From an uncultured Paracoccaceae bacterium (GTDB lineage: Bacteria; Pseudomonadota; Alphaproteobacteria; Rhodobacterales; Rhodobacteraceae), in assembly GCA_937872465.1 (NCBI GenBank), contig CALMSR010000038.1:62001-126000 (forward strand): 64,000 bases of DNA. Direction: 5' to 3'. The translations under genes and the position numbers were made by a program. The first letter of the stretch is position 1. Every line of letters starts with the position of its first letter. The notes under the pieces were generated by a model. The model ran no database searches and was not told the DNA's origin. It worked only from the letters and a program-made list of their open reading frames with translations. Below are positions 1 to 9,373 of the stretch, one piece after another.

Positions 1-1594
1 AGGCCCGGGCCAGCCGGGCGACCACCGCCACATAGCCGTTCCGCGACGCGCCGATCGCCTTCTCGAAGATCGCGAGCAGGCCGCGGGGCGGGCCGGAGCG
101 GGGCCGGAGCAGCAGGCTGCAGAGCGCCGGGGAGAGCGTGAGCGCATTGATCGAGGAGATGACGACGGCGGTGGAGATCGTCACCGCGAACTGGCTGTAG
201 AGCCGGCCGGTGATCCCCGGCATGAAGGTGACCGGCACGAAGACCGCGAGCAGGACGAGCGTGGTGGCGATGACCGGGGTGGTGATCTCGCGCATGGCCT
301 GCCGCGTCGCCTCCCTGGGCGCGAGCCCCTCGGCGATGAGCTTCTCGGTATTCTCCACCACGACGATCGCATCGTCGACGACGATGCCGATGGCAAGCAC
401 CAGCGCGAAGAGCGTCACGGTGTTGAGCGACATGCCGAGCCCGAGCAGCACCGCGAAGGTGCCGATCAGCGAGACGGGAATCGCGACCGCCGGCACGATC
501 GTGGCCCGCACGCTGCCGAGAAAGACGAAGACGACGAGGATCACCAGCACCAGCGCCAGCAACAGGGTCTCGACCACGTCGTTGATCGAGCTCTCGATGA
601 AGTCGGTGGTGTCGTAGGTGACGGAATAGGTCACGTCGTCGGGCATGAGGCCGCTCAGCCGCTCCATCTCGGCGATCACGCCATCGGAGACCGCCAGCGC
701 ATTGGCGCCGGGCGTCTGGTAGACCGCGAGCACCGCCGCCGGCTGGCCGAGGAAGGCGCCGGAGAAGCTGTAGATCTGCGAGCCGAGCTCCACCCTCGCC
801 ACGTCGCCCACGGTCACCTGGGCGCCGCTCTCGCCGCTCCGCAGCACGATCTGCCGGAACTCCTCCGGGTCGGAGAGCCGGCCCTTCGCCTTCACGGTAT
901 ACTGGAACTGCTGGTCGGGTGCCGCCGGCGGTGCCCCGATCTGCCCGGCGGGCACGATCGCGTTCTGGTCCTGGATCGCGGCGATGAAATCCGCGGGCGT
1001 CAGGCCGAGGCTCGCCAGCCGGTCGGGGTCGAGCCAGACGCGCATGCCGTATTGCAGGTCCGTGAGCACGTCGGCGCTGCCGACGCCCGGCACCCGCGCG
1101 AGCACGTCGCGGATGTTGATCGAGGCGTAGTTCGACAGGAAGAGCTCGTCATAGGTGCCCTTCGGCGAGAAGAGCGTCACGATCATCAGCATGTTCGTGC
1201 TGGACTTCTGCGTCTCGACCCCGGAGCGGATCACCTCCTCCGGCAGCTGGCTCGTGGCCTGGGCGACGCGGTTCTGCACGTTGACCGTGGCGATGTCGGA
1301 ATCCGTGCCCACGTCGAAGGTGACGGCGAGCTTGTAGCTGCCGCTGTCGGAGCTGGTCGAATCCATGTAGAGCATGTCCTCGACCCCGTTCACCTGCGCC
1401 TCGATCGGCGCGGCGACCGTCTCCTCGAGCGTCTCCGCGCTCGCGCCGGTGAAGCTCGCCGAGACCTGCACCACCGGCGGGGTGATCTCGGGAAACTGCT
1501 CGACCGGCAGCACCAGATAGGCGATGCCGCCCAGAATGGTCAGGAAGATCGAGATGACGAGGGCGAATTTCGGGCGGTCGATGAAGAAGGACAC
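1..1594 (-). CDS. RND efflux transporter permease, N-terminal half (gene runs off window start)
   Basis: This is an inner-membrane proton-driven RND pump subunit (AcrB/MexB type) that would extrude drugs or other hydrophobic compounds with the adaptor encoded just upstream. The visible N-terminus reads MSFFIDRPKFALVISIF, the usual first transmembrane helix of HAE1 pumps, followed by the family hallmark LPVEQFPEITPP. Further on the RND motif VDDAIVVVENTEKL and the ALTLSPALCSLLL segment can be read on the minus strand. The GTG start (bases 1592-1594) lies 6 bases after the adaptor stop codon. About 531 codons are present of an expected 1,030-1,050; the C-terminal half lies outside the window. 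The substrate cannot be told. Confidence 0.93.
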   Translation of the reverse strand, partial: MSFFIDRPKFALVISIFLTILGGIAYLVLPVEQFPEITPPVVQVSASFTGASAETLEETVAAPIEAQVNGVEDMLYMDSTSSDSGSYKLAVTFDVGTDSDIATVNVQNRVAQATSQLPEEVIRSGVETQKSSTNMLMIVTLFSPKGTYDELFLSNYASINIRDVLARVPGVGSADVLTDLQYGMRVWLDPDRLASLGLTPADFIAAIQDQNAIVPAGQIGAPPAAPDQQFQYTVKAKGRLSDPEEFRQIVLRSGESGAQVTVGDVARVELGSQIYSFSGAFLGQPAAVLAVYQTPGANALAVSDGVIAEMERLSGLMPDDVTYSVTYDTTDFIESSINDVVETLLLALVLVILVVFVFLGSVRATIVPAVAIPVSLIGTFAVLLGLGMSLNTVTLFALVLAIGIVVDDAIVVVENTEKLIAEGLAPREATRQAMREITTPVIATTLVLLAVFVPVTFMPGITGRLYSQFAVTISTAVVISSINALTLSPALCSLLLRPRSGPPRGLLAIFEKAIGASRNGYVAVVARLARA

Positions 1595-1600
1595 GGGTCG

Positions 1601-2746
1601 TCAGCCTTCCCGGGGCGCGGCGGGCACCGCATTGACCGGCACGCCCGGGCGCACGCGCTGGAGACCCTCGACGATGACGCTCTCGCCTTCCTGGAGCCCC
1701 TCCGCCACCACGACGTCCGAGCCGACCTGCTTGCCGAGCTCGACATGGCGCTGCTCGACCAGACCGTCCTCCCCGACCACCAGCACGAAGGGGCCGCGCT
1801 GGTCCCGCTGCACCGAGGCCTGGGGGACGACCAGCCGGACCTCCGCTTCCTCGCTGCCCACCTCGACCGTGACGAAGGTGCCCGGCCAGAGCAGCCCGCG
1901 CGCATTCTCGAAGCGCGCCCGCAGCCCGATCGTCCCGGTCCTGGGATCGACGCGGTTGTCGACGAAGGCGATCGCGCCGGGCTCCGGGTAGCTCTCGTCG
2001 TTCGGCAGGATGATCCTGACCGGCGGGCTGCGCTCGGGGTCGACGTTGCCGCGCAGATCCTCGGCGCCCGATTCGTCGAGGATCGAGAGGAACTGGGCCT
2101 CGCCGAGCGAAAACGCCACGTAGATCGGCGAGATCCGGGTGAGGTTCGCCAGGGGCCCGGTCGCGGGGCCGACGACGGCGCCCTCGCTCGAGGCGATGCG
2201 CCCGATCCGCCCGGCGAAGGGCGCGGTGATCCGCGTGTAGCCGAGGCGCAGCTCGGCCTGCCGCCTGTCGGCCTCGGCCGCCTGGAGGCGGGCCTGGGCC
2301 GCATCGCGCTGGGCGAAGGCGGTGTCGTATTGCGCCTGGGGGATGGTCTCGCGGGCGAGCAGCTCCCGCGCACGGTCGAGCTCCACCGCCGCGAGGGCGA
2401 GATCGGCGCCGGCCTGGGCGACCCCCGCCTCCGCCTTGGCGACCGCCGCCTCGTAGGGCTCGGGTTCGATGAGAAAGAGCTCCGCGCCCTGGTCGACGTA
2501 GCTGCCGTCCTGCGCGCCCCGACGCTCGAGGAAGCCCTCCACCCTGGCGGTGAGGTCGATCGTGTCGATCGCCTCCACGCGACCGATGAAATCGGCGGTG
2601 TCGAGGATCTCCCGCCGGGCGACCCCGGCGACCTGGACCGATGGCGCCTCGGCGCCGGCACCGCCCCTCTCGTCCTCGTCCGAGCCGTCGCAACCGGCGA
2701 GAAAGGCAAGCGATGCCAGGGCGCAGACCAGGACCGTTTGCCGCAT
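1601..2746 (-). CDS. RND efflux periplasmic adaptor (membrane fusion lipoprotein)
   Basis: This 381-aa adaptor would bridge the RND permease to an outer-membrane channel. It starts with a lipoprotein signal, with LAFLAGC near residue 19 as lipobox, so it is probably anchored in the inner membrane. The body shows the MFP pattern: an N-terminal beta-barrel/lipoyl half, GAELFLIEPEPYEAAVAKAE leading into an alpha-hairpin, LGYTRITAPFAGRIG as the second lipoyl half, then a barrel domain with VDNRVDPRTGTIGLRA. It is translated just before the permease in a two-gene operon. No outer-membrane factor or local regulator is visible; about 250 bases without a gene separate it from nhaA. Confidence 0.93.
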   Translation of the reverse strand: MRQTVLVCALASLAFLAGCDGSDEDERGGAGAEAPSVQVAGVARREILDTADFIGRVEAIDTIDLTARVEGFLERRGAQDGSYVDQGAELFLIEPEPYEAAVAKAEAGVAQAGADLALAAVELDRARELLARETIPQAQYDTAFAQRDAAQARLQAAEADRRQAELRLGYTRITAPFAGRIGRIASSEGAVVGPATGPLANLTRISPIYVAFSLGEAQFLSILDESGAEDLRGNVDPERSPPVRIILPNDESYPEPGAIAFVDNRVDPRTGTIGLRARFENARGLLWPGTFVTVEVGSEEAEVRLVVPQASVQRDQRGPFVLVVGEDGLVEQRHVELGKQVGSDVVVAEGLQEGESVIVEGLQRVRPGVPVNAVPAAPREG

Positions 2747-3022
2747 TCCACTCTCCAGCCATCTCCGCGAGCGTGGTCATCCTAGCCCGGGCCCGGTCCG
2801 CGGCGAAACCTCTTTCGCCGGGCGAGGCGGGGGGCGGGCTTGCGGAGGCGCGTTCCCTGCCCGCGATGCGCGGGGCCGACCCCGGCCGGCCCGCGGCGGT
2901 TCGGCAGGGCTCCGCCCGTCGCCCGTCGCGCGAGGCCGCAGCCCGGGCGGCGGTCCTTTAGCGGTTGATTTGGGCGCGCGGATTGTCCAGCCTTGCCGAT
3001 GCAGTCGATCAGGGGAGGGCGC

Positions 3023-4291
3023 ATGTATCGGGTCTGGAGATTTGTCGCCGAGTATTCGGCACTATTGATTCTCGGCGCGCTCGCGGGCCTGGTGTGGGCG
3101 AACACCGATGCCGCGAGCTATCACGCCTTCGTCGAGTTCCCGCTGCTCGAGGGCGGCCCGATCGGGCATCTGCACATCGATGCCGAAGGCCACGCCCATC
3201 GCACGCTCACCGTGCATTACCTCATCAACGACGTGCTCATGGCCCTGTTCTTCGCGATCGCCGGCAAGGAGGTCTGGGAGGCGGTGGCGCTGAGGAACGG
3301 CTCGCTGCGCGGCCGCAAGGCGATGACGCCGCTGATCGCCACCGCCGGCGGCATGGTCGGACCCGCCGCGGTCTATCTGCTCGGCGCGGCGCTGGTCGGC
3401 AAGTTCTGGGTTCTGGCGAACGGCTGGGCGATCCCGACCGCCACCGACATCGCCTTCTCCTACCTGGTCGGACGGCTGGTGTTCGGGGCCGGGCATCCCG
3501 CGGTGATGTTCCTGCTGCTGCTCGCCATCGCCGACGACGCGGGCGGGCTTTTCATCCTCGCGATCTTCTATCCGCAGGGCGAGCTGCAGCCGGCCTGGCT
3601 GCTGCTGTCCTTCGGGGGCGCGCTCCTGATCTATCTGCTGGCGAACAGGTTGCCGCGGACCATGGACAGCCGGCACGATCATCGGCCGCACAGCACCTTC
3701 GCCCATACCCGGCTGGACTTCTGGCCCTATGCCCTGGGCGGCGCGCTGAGCTGGTACGGCTTCCAGCAGGCGGGGATCCACCCGGCCCTCGGACTTTTGC
3801 CGATCATCCCGGCGATCCCGCATGCCGATATCGACTTCGGCCTCTATTCGGCGGAGGAGACGGGCCAGCACGACCTGCTGAACCGGATCGAGCACATGCT
3901 GAAGAACCCGGTCGAGATCATCCTGTTCTTCTTCGGGCTGGCGAATGCCGGCGTCGAGTTCTCGGCGATGGGCGAGGCGACCTGGCTGGTGCTGGCCGGG
4001 CTGATCATCGGCAAGCCGCTCGGCATCGCCCTCTTCGGCTGGTTCGCGGCCGAGAAGCTGAAGCTCGGCCTGCCCGAAGGCATGCGCATCAGCGATCTGG
4101 TGGTGATCGGCTGCGTCGCCGCGATCGGCTTCACCGTCGCGCTCTTCGTCGCCGGCGTCGCCTTCCCGCCGGGTCCGGTGCAGGACGCCGCCAAGATGGG
4201 CGCGCTCTTCTCCTTCGGCGCCGCGGCGATCGCCATCGCGGTCGGCCGGATCATGCGGGTGGAACGCCGGCACATGGTGGTCGCGGAGTGA
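3023..4291 (+). CDS. nhaA: Na+/H+ antiporter NhaA
   Basis: NhaA exchanges protons for sodium across the inner membrane and supports pH and salt tolerance. The protein is 422 aa from the start chosen here and hydrophobic, with about 12 membrane segments. The ion-binding aspartate pair is visible in LLLAIADDAGGLFILAIFY and the unwound-helix motif in PTATDIAFSYLVG. I chose ATG 3023 because GGGAGGG sits 5 bases upstream and the first helix (MYRVWRFVAEYSALL) begins there; an in-frame ATG at 2993 would add a non-conserved MPMQSIRGGR. It is monocistronic and followed by a GC hairpin. Confidence 0.95.
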   Translation: MYRVWRFVAEYSALLILGALAGLVWANTDAASYHAFVEFPLLEGGPIGHLHIDAEGHAHRTLTVHYLINDVLMALFFAIAGKEVWEAVALRNGSLRGRKAMTPLIATAGGMVGPAAVYLLGAALVGKFWVLANGWAIPTATDIAFSYLVGRLVFGAGHPAVMFLLLLAIADDAGGLFILAIFYPQGELQPAWLLLSFGGALLIYLLANRLPRTMDSRHDHRPHSTFAHTRLDFWPYALGGALSWYGFQQAGIHPALGLLPIIPAIPHADIDFGLYSAEETGQHDLLNRIEHMLKNPVEIILFFFGLANAGVEFSAMGEATWLVLAGLIIGKPLGIALFGWFAAEKLKLGLPEGMRISDLVVIGCVAAIGFTVALFVAGVAFPPGPVQDAAKMGALFSFGAAAIAIAVGRIMRVERRHMVVAE

Positions 4292-4330
4292 CGGCCGCGG
4301 CCGCCTGCACCGCCGGCGTGCCGCATCATA

Positions 4331-4352
4331 GGAGGGCGGCTGGCCGCCCTCC
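4331..4352 (+). terminator. Perfect 10-bp GC hairpin after nhaA
   Basis: GGAGGGCGGC, two loop bases, then its exact complement lies 39 bases after the nhaA stop. There is no T-tract, so it may be a transcript-end stabiliser rather than a classical intrinsic terminator. Confidence 0.45.
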
Positions 4353-4500
4353 GGCGCGGGGCGGCCGCACCTGCATGCACGGCCCCGCCGCCTGAGGCTC
4401 CGGGCGCTTCCCGCGGCGGCGGGCGGCGCCCGGTCACGGCTTGCGCGGGCCGGCGCGATCCGGCAGGCTGCGGCGCGAGGTTCAAGGGGAGATGCCGAAC

Positions 4501-5628
4501 ATGCGTAGTCGCGCCGCCGTGGCTTTCGAGGCCGGGAAGCCGCTGGAGATCGTCGACGTGGATCTCGACGGGCCCAAGGCCGGCGAGGTGATGGTCGAGA
4601 TCAAGGCCACCGGCATCTGCCATACCGACGAGTTCACGCTCTCGGGCGCCGACCCCGAGGGGCTCTTTCCCGCGATCCTCGGCCACGAGGGCGCCGGCGT
4701 GGTGGTCGAGGTGGGCGAGGGCGTCACCTCGGTGCGGAAGGGCGATCACGTGATCCCGCTCTACACCCCGGAATGCCGGGAATGCCCCTCCTGCCTCAGC
4801 CGCAAGACCAATCTCTGCACCGCGATCCGCGCCACCCAGGGGCAGGGGCTGATGCCGGACGGCACCTCGCGCTTCTCGCTCGACGGCAAGCCGCTCTTCC
4901 ACTACATGGGCTGCTCGACCTTCTCGAACTTCACCGTGCTGCCCGAGATCGCCGTGGCGAAGGTGCGCGAGGACGCGCCCTTCGACAAGATCTGCTACGT
5001 CGGCTGCGGGGTGACCACCGGCGTGGGCGCGGTGATCAACACCGCCAAGGTCGAGATCGGCTCGACCGCGGTGGTCTTCGGCCTGGGCGGCATCGGGCTC
5101 AACGTGATCCAGGGGCTGAAGCTCGCCGGCGCCGACATGATCATCGGCGTCGATCTCAACAATTCCAAGAAGGAATGGGGCGAGCGCTTCGGGATGACGC
5201 ATTTCGTCAACCCCGCCGAGGCGGGCGAGGACATCGTCCCCCATATCGTCAATCTCACCAAGCGCGGCGCCGACCAGATCGGCGGGGCGGACTACACCTT
5301 CGATTGCACCGGAAACGTCAAGGTGATGCGGCAGGCGCTGGAATGCGCCCATCGCGGCTGGGGCGTCTCGGTGGTGATCGGGGTCGCGCCCGCGGGCGCC
5401 GAGATCGCCACCCGGCCGTTCCAGCTGGTCACGGGCCGGGTCTGGAAGGGCACCGCCTTCGGCGGCGCGCGGGGGCGGACCGACGTGCCCAGGATCGTCG
5501 ACTGGTACATGGACAAGAAGATCCAGATCGACCCGATGATCACCCATATCCTCGCGCTCGAGGACATCAACCGCGGCTTCGACCTGATGCATTCGGGGGA
5601 ATCGATCCGGAGCGTGGTGGTCTACTGA
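4501..5628 (+). CDS. adhC: S-(hydroxymethyl)glutathione dehydrogenase / class III alcohol dehydrogenase
   Basis: This zinc enzyme oxidises the spontaneous formaldehyde-glutathione adduct to S-formylglutathione with NAD+, and in many alphaproteobacteria it also reduces S-nitrosoglutathione. The 375-aa protein has the class III signature: catalytic zinc ligands in GICHTDE (Cys40) and GHEGAG (His62), structural-zinc cysteines in [17 protein letters not shown] (Cys92, 95, 98, 106), and the Rossmann motif [15 protein letters not shown] 4501 is preferred because AGGGGAG lies 9 bases upstream; an ATG at 4492 is too close to that site. The partner hydrolase (fghA) lies 2.2 kb away on the other strand, so the two are not one operon. 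Confidence 0.96.
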   Translation: MRSRAAVAFEAGKPLEIVDVDLDGPKAGEVMVEIKATGICHTDEFTLSGADPEGLFPAILGHEGAGVVVEVGEGVTSVRKGDHVIPLYTPECRECPSCLSRKTNLCTAIRATQGQGLMPDGTSRFSLDGKPLFHYMGCSTFSNFTVLPEIAVAKVREDAPFDKICYVGCGVTTGVGAVINTAKVEIGSTAVVFGLGGIGLNVIQGLKLAGADMIIGVDLNNSKKEWGERFGMTHFVNPAEAGEDIVPHIVNLTKRGADQIGGADYTFDCTGNVKVMRQALECAHRGWGVSVVIGVAPAGAEIATRPFQLVTGRVWKGTAFGGARGRTDVPRIVDWYMDKKIQIDPMITHILALEDINRGFDLMHSGESIRSVVVY

Positions 5629-5657
5629 GCGACCGGCCGCCGGGCGGGGCTGACGAC

Positions 5658-5675
5658 CCGTCCTCATGGGGACGG
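5658..5675. terminator. Palindromic hairpin between adhC and hslO
   Basis: CCGTCCTCATGGGGACGG lies between the convergent adhC and hslO genes. It could serve both strands. Nearly the same 18-mer occurs at 35137, upstream of lpdA. Confidence 0.4.
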
Positions 5676-5821
5676 AGCGCAATGCGCTGATTTGATTGGG
5701 GAAAAGCGTTAGCGGCCCTGCGGACGCGCTTGGGCCGGCCGCCGGGATGCTCCGGGCGCGCGGCCCTTTCCCGCCGCGGGCGCCACGGAATGCTTCTGCC
5801 GGAGGGGCCGTCGCTACGCCG

Positions 5822-6817
5822 TCATTCCGCCGCGGGACCGCCCGCTCCCGCGCCCAGATCCGCCGGATCGAAGGCGTAATGCGCGCCGCAGAACTGGCAA
5901 TCGGCGGTCACCACACCTTCGGGCGTCGTCATGGCGGCGATCTCCTCGGCGGAGCATTCGGCGAGGCTCATCACCACCTTCCCCGGCGAACAGGTGCAGC
6001 CGAACTGCACCGGCTGGGGGGCGAAGACGCGCGGCGCCTCCTCGTGGAAGAGCCGCAGCAGCAGCCCGTCGGAGCCCACATGCGGCCCCATCAGCTCGAC
6101 CTCCTCGGCCGTCTCGAGCAGCGTCACCGCGCGGTTCCAGTTCTCGGCATCCGCGCCATCGAGCACGTCCTGCGCCGCCAGGAGCCCGTCGAAGCCGCTG
6201 GCCCCCCGGTCGGCGACGGGCGATGCCTTCGGCATGTGCTGGAGCATCACCCCGCCGCCGCGCCAATGCGCCGCCTCGCCGGGCTCGCGCGCCTCCGCCA
6301 TGGCGAGCGCGAAACGCGTCGGCAGCTGCTCGGACTGGGCGAAATAGGTCTCGGCGCAATGCGCCAGCGAATGCCCGGCCACCGGCGTGATGCCCTGATA
6401 GGGGCTGGTGCCCGGTCCCTGGTCGATCAGGATCGCGAAGAGCCCCTCGCCGATCAGGTCGAAGGGGCGCACTCCTTCCGCCGCCATTCCCTCGGCATCG
6501 TAGCCGGCATAGGCCCGCAGGCGCGCCGGCTCGCCCTCGGCGGAAGGCCCGAAATAATCGGTGGCGATCAGCCGGATCGGCCCCTGCCCGCGCACCTGCA
6601 GGCTGAGCTTCCAGCGCAGCTTGATGGTCTGGCCGATCAGCGCGGTCAGGAGTGCGGCCTCGGCCACCAGCGCCGCGACCGGCCGCGGATAGTCGTGCTG
6701 GGCGAGGATCGTCTCAAGCGTCGCATCGAGCCGCGCGACCCGCCCGCGGATATCCGCGAAATCGAGCTGGAAGGGCAGGATCGTGTCGTCCCAGGCGATG
6801 CGGGCGGCCAGGCTCAT
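5822..6817 (-). CDS. hslO: Hsp33 redox-regulated holdase chaperone
   Basis: Hsp33 is a cytosolic chaperone switched on when oxidants release the zinc from its C-terminal cysteine cluster. The 331-aa protein carries the diagnostic CXC...CXXC motif in FGCTCSPGKV and DCQFCGAHYAFD near the C-terminus, and the N-terminal domain begins SLAARIAWDDTILPFQL. The ATG at 6815-6817 is chosen because conserved sequence begins there; a longer reading frame adds about 28 residues with no recognisable sequence. It is convergent with adhC and divergent from the Nudix gene. Confidence 0.95.
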   Translation of the reverse strand: MSLAARIAWDDTILPFQLDFADIRGRVARLDATLETILAQHDYPRPVAALVAEAALLTALIGQTIKLRWKLSLQVRGQGPIRLIATDYFGPSAEGEPARLRAYAGYDAEGMAAEGVRPFDLIGEGLFAILIDQGPGTSPYQGITPVAGHSLAHCAETYFAQSEQLPTRFALAMAEAREPGEAAHWRGGGVMLQHMPKASPVADRGASGFDGLLAAQDVLDGADAENWNRAVTLLETAEEVELMGPHVGSDGLLLRLFHEEAPRVFAPQPVQFGCTCSPGKVVMSLAECSAEEIAAMTTPEGVVTADCQFCGAHYAFDPADLGAGAGGPAAE

Positions 6818-6930
6818 GGTGTCTCCGGGGTTTGCAGTCCCTCCAGATAGGATCTCCCCGCCCGGACTGCAAACGCCAGGACCAGCCTCCGGCCTTCCCA
6901 ATCCGACCGGCGGCGGTCTAGGGTCCGGCC

Positions 6931-7359
6931 ATGCGACGTTTCGGCGAACCGGTGCTGCCGGGCCAGACCTACCGGACCCGCCCGGGCGCCTATGCGGTCA
7001 TCCGCGAGGGCGGGGACGTGCTGGTCACCGAGCAGGCCGAGCCTCAACCTGAGCTCCAGCTTCCCGGCGGCGGCATCGATCCCGGCGAGAGCCCGCTGCC
7101 CGCGCTGCATCGCGAATGCCTTGAGGAAACCGGCTGGCGCATCCGGGTGTTGCGCCGCCTCGGTGCGTTCCAGCGCTACACCTACATGCCGGAATACGAT
7201 CTCTGGGCGCGGAAGATCTGCCATGTCTATCTCGCCCGCCCGGTGCTGCGCCTCGGCGACCCGCAGGAGCCCGGCCACCGCGCGCTCTGGATGCCGGTCG
7301 CCGCGGCGGCGGCCCTGCTCGCCAATCCCGGCGACCGGCATTTCGTCGCCCGGTCCTGA
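6931..7359 (+). CDS. Nudix hydrolase
   Basis: This 142-aa protein should hydrolyse a nucleoside diphosphate linked to another moiety, but the substrate is not evident. The complete Nudix box GX5EX7REUXEEXGU is visible as GGIDPGESPLPALHREC followed by LEETGW (about residues 46-68). The remainder is the usual single alpha/beta/alpha domain with no extra domain. It starts divergently from hslO with about 110 bases between start codons. Its 3' end converges on the yaiI-type gene, nine bases away. Confidence 0.9.
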   Translation: MRRFGEPVLPGQTYRTRPGAYAVIREGGDVLVTEQAEPQPELQLPGGGIDPGESPLPALHRECLEETGWRIRVLRRLGAFQRYTYMPEYDLWARKICHVYLARPVLRLGDPQEPGHRALWMPVAAAAALLANPGDRHFVARS

Positions 7360-7368
7360 GCCCGGCGC

Positions 7369-7809
7369 TCATGTCGACGCGCGCAGCGCCCGCTCCAGCG
7401 CCTCGAGGAAGCGCGAGCGATCCGCCGCGGCGAAGGGCCTGCCGCCCCCCTTGCGGAACGGATCGGCGGCGCGCAGGTCGGCCATCAGGTCGCGCAGCGC
7501 GAGCCGCGCGCCGATATTGGCGGGCGTGAAGGCCTGGCCGTCGGGCGCCAGCACCCGCGCGCCGGCCTCAACGCAGCGCGCGGCGAGCGGCACGTCGGCG
7601 GTCACGCAGACATCGCCCGGCCCGATGCGCGCGGCGATCCACTTGTCCGCCGCATCCGCGCCTTCCGTCACCACCACGATGGAGACCAGCGGATGCGCGC
7701 TCGGGCGCAACCCGCCGTCGGTCACGAAGGTCACCTTCACGCCGTGGCGCTCGGCGACCTTCACCGTCTCGGCGCGCACCGGGCAGGCGTCCGCATCGAC
7801 GAAGATCAC
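7369..7809 (-). CDS. YaiI/YqxD family protein (DUF188, UPF0178)
   Basis: This 146-aa protein has the features of the DUF188 family: an N-terminal IFVDADACPVR acidic motif, TDGGLRP, then GDVCVTADVPLAARC and RKGGGRPF. The fold is PIN-like, so nuclease activity is possible, but no member function is firmly established. Its start overlaps the stop of the S-formylglutathione hydrolase gene by four bases (ATGA), so the two are translationally coupled with the hydrolase first. Confidence 0.9.
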   Translation of the reverse strand: MIFVDADACPVRAETVKVAERHGVKVTFVTDGGLRPSAHPLVSIVVVTEGADAADKWIAARIGPGDVCVTADVPLAARCVEAGARVLAPDGQAFTPANIGARLALRDLMADLRAADPFRKGGGRPFAAADRSRFLEALERALRAST

Positions 7810-8636
7810 GCGAAGAGCGCCTCGGCATGGAAGGCGACATGGTCGGCCATGAAGCTCGCCACGAAGAAATAGCTGTGGTCGTAGCCCCGCTGCAGGCGGA
7901 TGGTCGCCGCCTGGCGCCGCTCGGCCACCGCCGCCATCAGCGCGCCGGGCATCAGCTTGTCGAGGAACTGGTCCTCCGTGCCCTGGTCGATCAGCAGATG
8001 CCCCTTCCAGCCCCGCTGGCGCAGGAGCAGGCTCGCGTCATGGGCCGCCCAGCGTGCCTCGTCCGCCCCGAGATAGGCCGCGAACTGGCGCCGCCCCCAG
8101 TCCGAGGCCGTGGGATGGGCGATCGGCGCGAAGGCCGAGACCGAGCGGAACCGGTCGGGCAGGCTCAGCGCCACGGTCAGCGCCCCGTGCCCGCCCATGG
8201 AATGGCCGGTGATCCCCTGCGCGCCTTCCGCCAACGGGAATGCGTCGAAGACGAGGCCCGGCAGTTCCTCGGTCACGTAGCGCCACATGGCGAAATGCGG
8301 CGCCCAGGGCGCCACGGTGGCGTCCAGATAGAACCCCGCGCCCTGGCCGAGATCGAAGCCCGCGTCGTCGGCCACCCCGGCCCCGCGCGGCGAGGTGTCG
8401 GGAAAGATCACCGCGATCCCCGCCTGCGACGCCCAGGCCTGCGCGCCGGACTTCAGCATGGCGTTCTCGTGGGTGCAGGTGAGCCCGGAGAGATACCAGA
8501 GCAAAGGCACCGGCCCGTCGCGCGCCTCCGGGGGCAGGAACAGCCCGAAGGTCATGGCGCAGCCGCAGGCCGCGCTCGCATGGCGATAGACCCCCTGGAT
8601 GCCGCCGAAGGCCGCCTGTTCCGAAACCGTCTCCAT
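7806..8636 (-). CDS. fghA: S-formylglutathione hydrolase
   Basis: This hydrolase splits S-formylglutathione into formate and glutathione, the second step of glutathione-dependent formaldehyde detoxification begun by AdhC in this window. The 276-aa esterase-D-family protein shows the nucleophile elbow GHSMGGHGAL with Ser146, the substrate-site segment YLSGLTCTHENAM, and the acid and base residues in DQGTEDQFL and YDHSYFF. It is the first gene of a two-gene operon with the YaiI-type protein, and is divergent from the NYN-domain gene with a 35-base gap. Confidence 0.95.
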   Translation of the reverse strand: METVSEQAAFGGIQGVYRHASAACGCAMTFGLFLPPEARDGPVPLLWYLSGLTCTHENAMLKSGAQAWASQAGIAVIFPDTSPRGAGVADDAGFDLGQGAGFYLDATVAPWAPHFAMWRYVTEELPGLVFDAFPLAEGAQGITGHSMGGHGALTVALSLPDRFRSVSAFAPIAHPTASDWGRRQFAAYLGADEARWAAHDASLLLRQRGWKGHLLIDQGTEDQFLDKLMPGALMAAVAERRQAATIRLQRGYDHSYFFVASFMADHVAFHAEALFA

Positions 8637-8671
8637 TCCCGCCTCCCGTTAACCGCGCCGCCCCGCCGCGC

Positions 8672-9205
8672 TTGCCTCAACGATGGGGCGGGCGCAAGCT
8701 CGCGGGCGAATTTCGGAGCCCGGAGACCGCCATCACCGCCCCACGCCCCCGCCTGGCCGTCCTGATCGACGGCGACAGCATCCCGGTCCGCGCCGCCGCC
8801 GAGGCCTTCCCCGCGGCGGTCAGGCTCGGGCGCGTCACGCTCTGCCATGTCTACGGCAGCCTGACGCCGATGGCGCGTGCGCTCTGGCGCAACGCGGCGG
8901 CGGAGGTGCCCGGCCTGCCTGCGCCGCGGCTGGTCCACAGGACCGGACCGAACGCCGCCGACTTCAAGCTGTCGATCGACGCCGCCGCGCTCGCGCCGGC
9001 CGATTTCGAAGGCGTCTGCCTGATGTCCTGCGACGGCGACATGGTCCATGCGGTGCAGCATCTGCGCGAGCGCGGCCTGACGGTGCATGTCTTCGGCCAG
9101 GCCCAGACCGCCCGGGCGCTCCAGCGCATGGCGAGCCGGTTCCACCTCATCGAATTCCCGACCCGGACCACCCGGCCGGCTGCGGAATCCGGCACCCGCG
9201 CCTGA
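8672..9205 (+). CDS. NYN/LabA-like (PIN-fold) domain protein
   Basis: The 177-aa protein contains one NYN domain: AVLIDGDSIPV near residue 30, RTGPNAADFKLSIDA in the middle and LMSCDGDMVH at about two thirds. These acidic residues are the expected metal-binding set of PIN-like ribonucleases, so an RNase role is plausible, with unknown target. The start is uncertain. The longest frame begins with TTG 8672 and has no ribosome site, whereas the best Shine-Dalgarno (GGAG at 8718-8721) lies before a non-standard ATC just ahead of the domain. I keep the TTG. Confidence 0.75.
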   Translation: MPQRWGGRKLAGEFRSPETAITAPRPRLAVLIDGDSIPVRAAAEAFPAAVRLGRVTLCHVYGSLTPMARALWRNAAAEVPGLPAPRLVHRTGPNAADFKLSIDAAALAPADFEGVCLMSCDGDMVHAVQHLRERGLTVHVFGQAQTARALQRMASRFHLIEFPTRTTRPAAESGTRA

Positions 9206-9373
9206 CGGGCGGGGCGCGCGTCCCCCGGAGCACAAGGCGGGAAATCCGGAGCCGGGACCGGGAGGCACCGCGCTTTCACAGCCTTGACCACCCCGGCCGG
9301 GTTCGGTACCCGCACTTGCTCCGGCCGGCCGTCCTCCTCACGACCGGCCCGAAGGATCCGACGAGAGGCGCCG

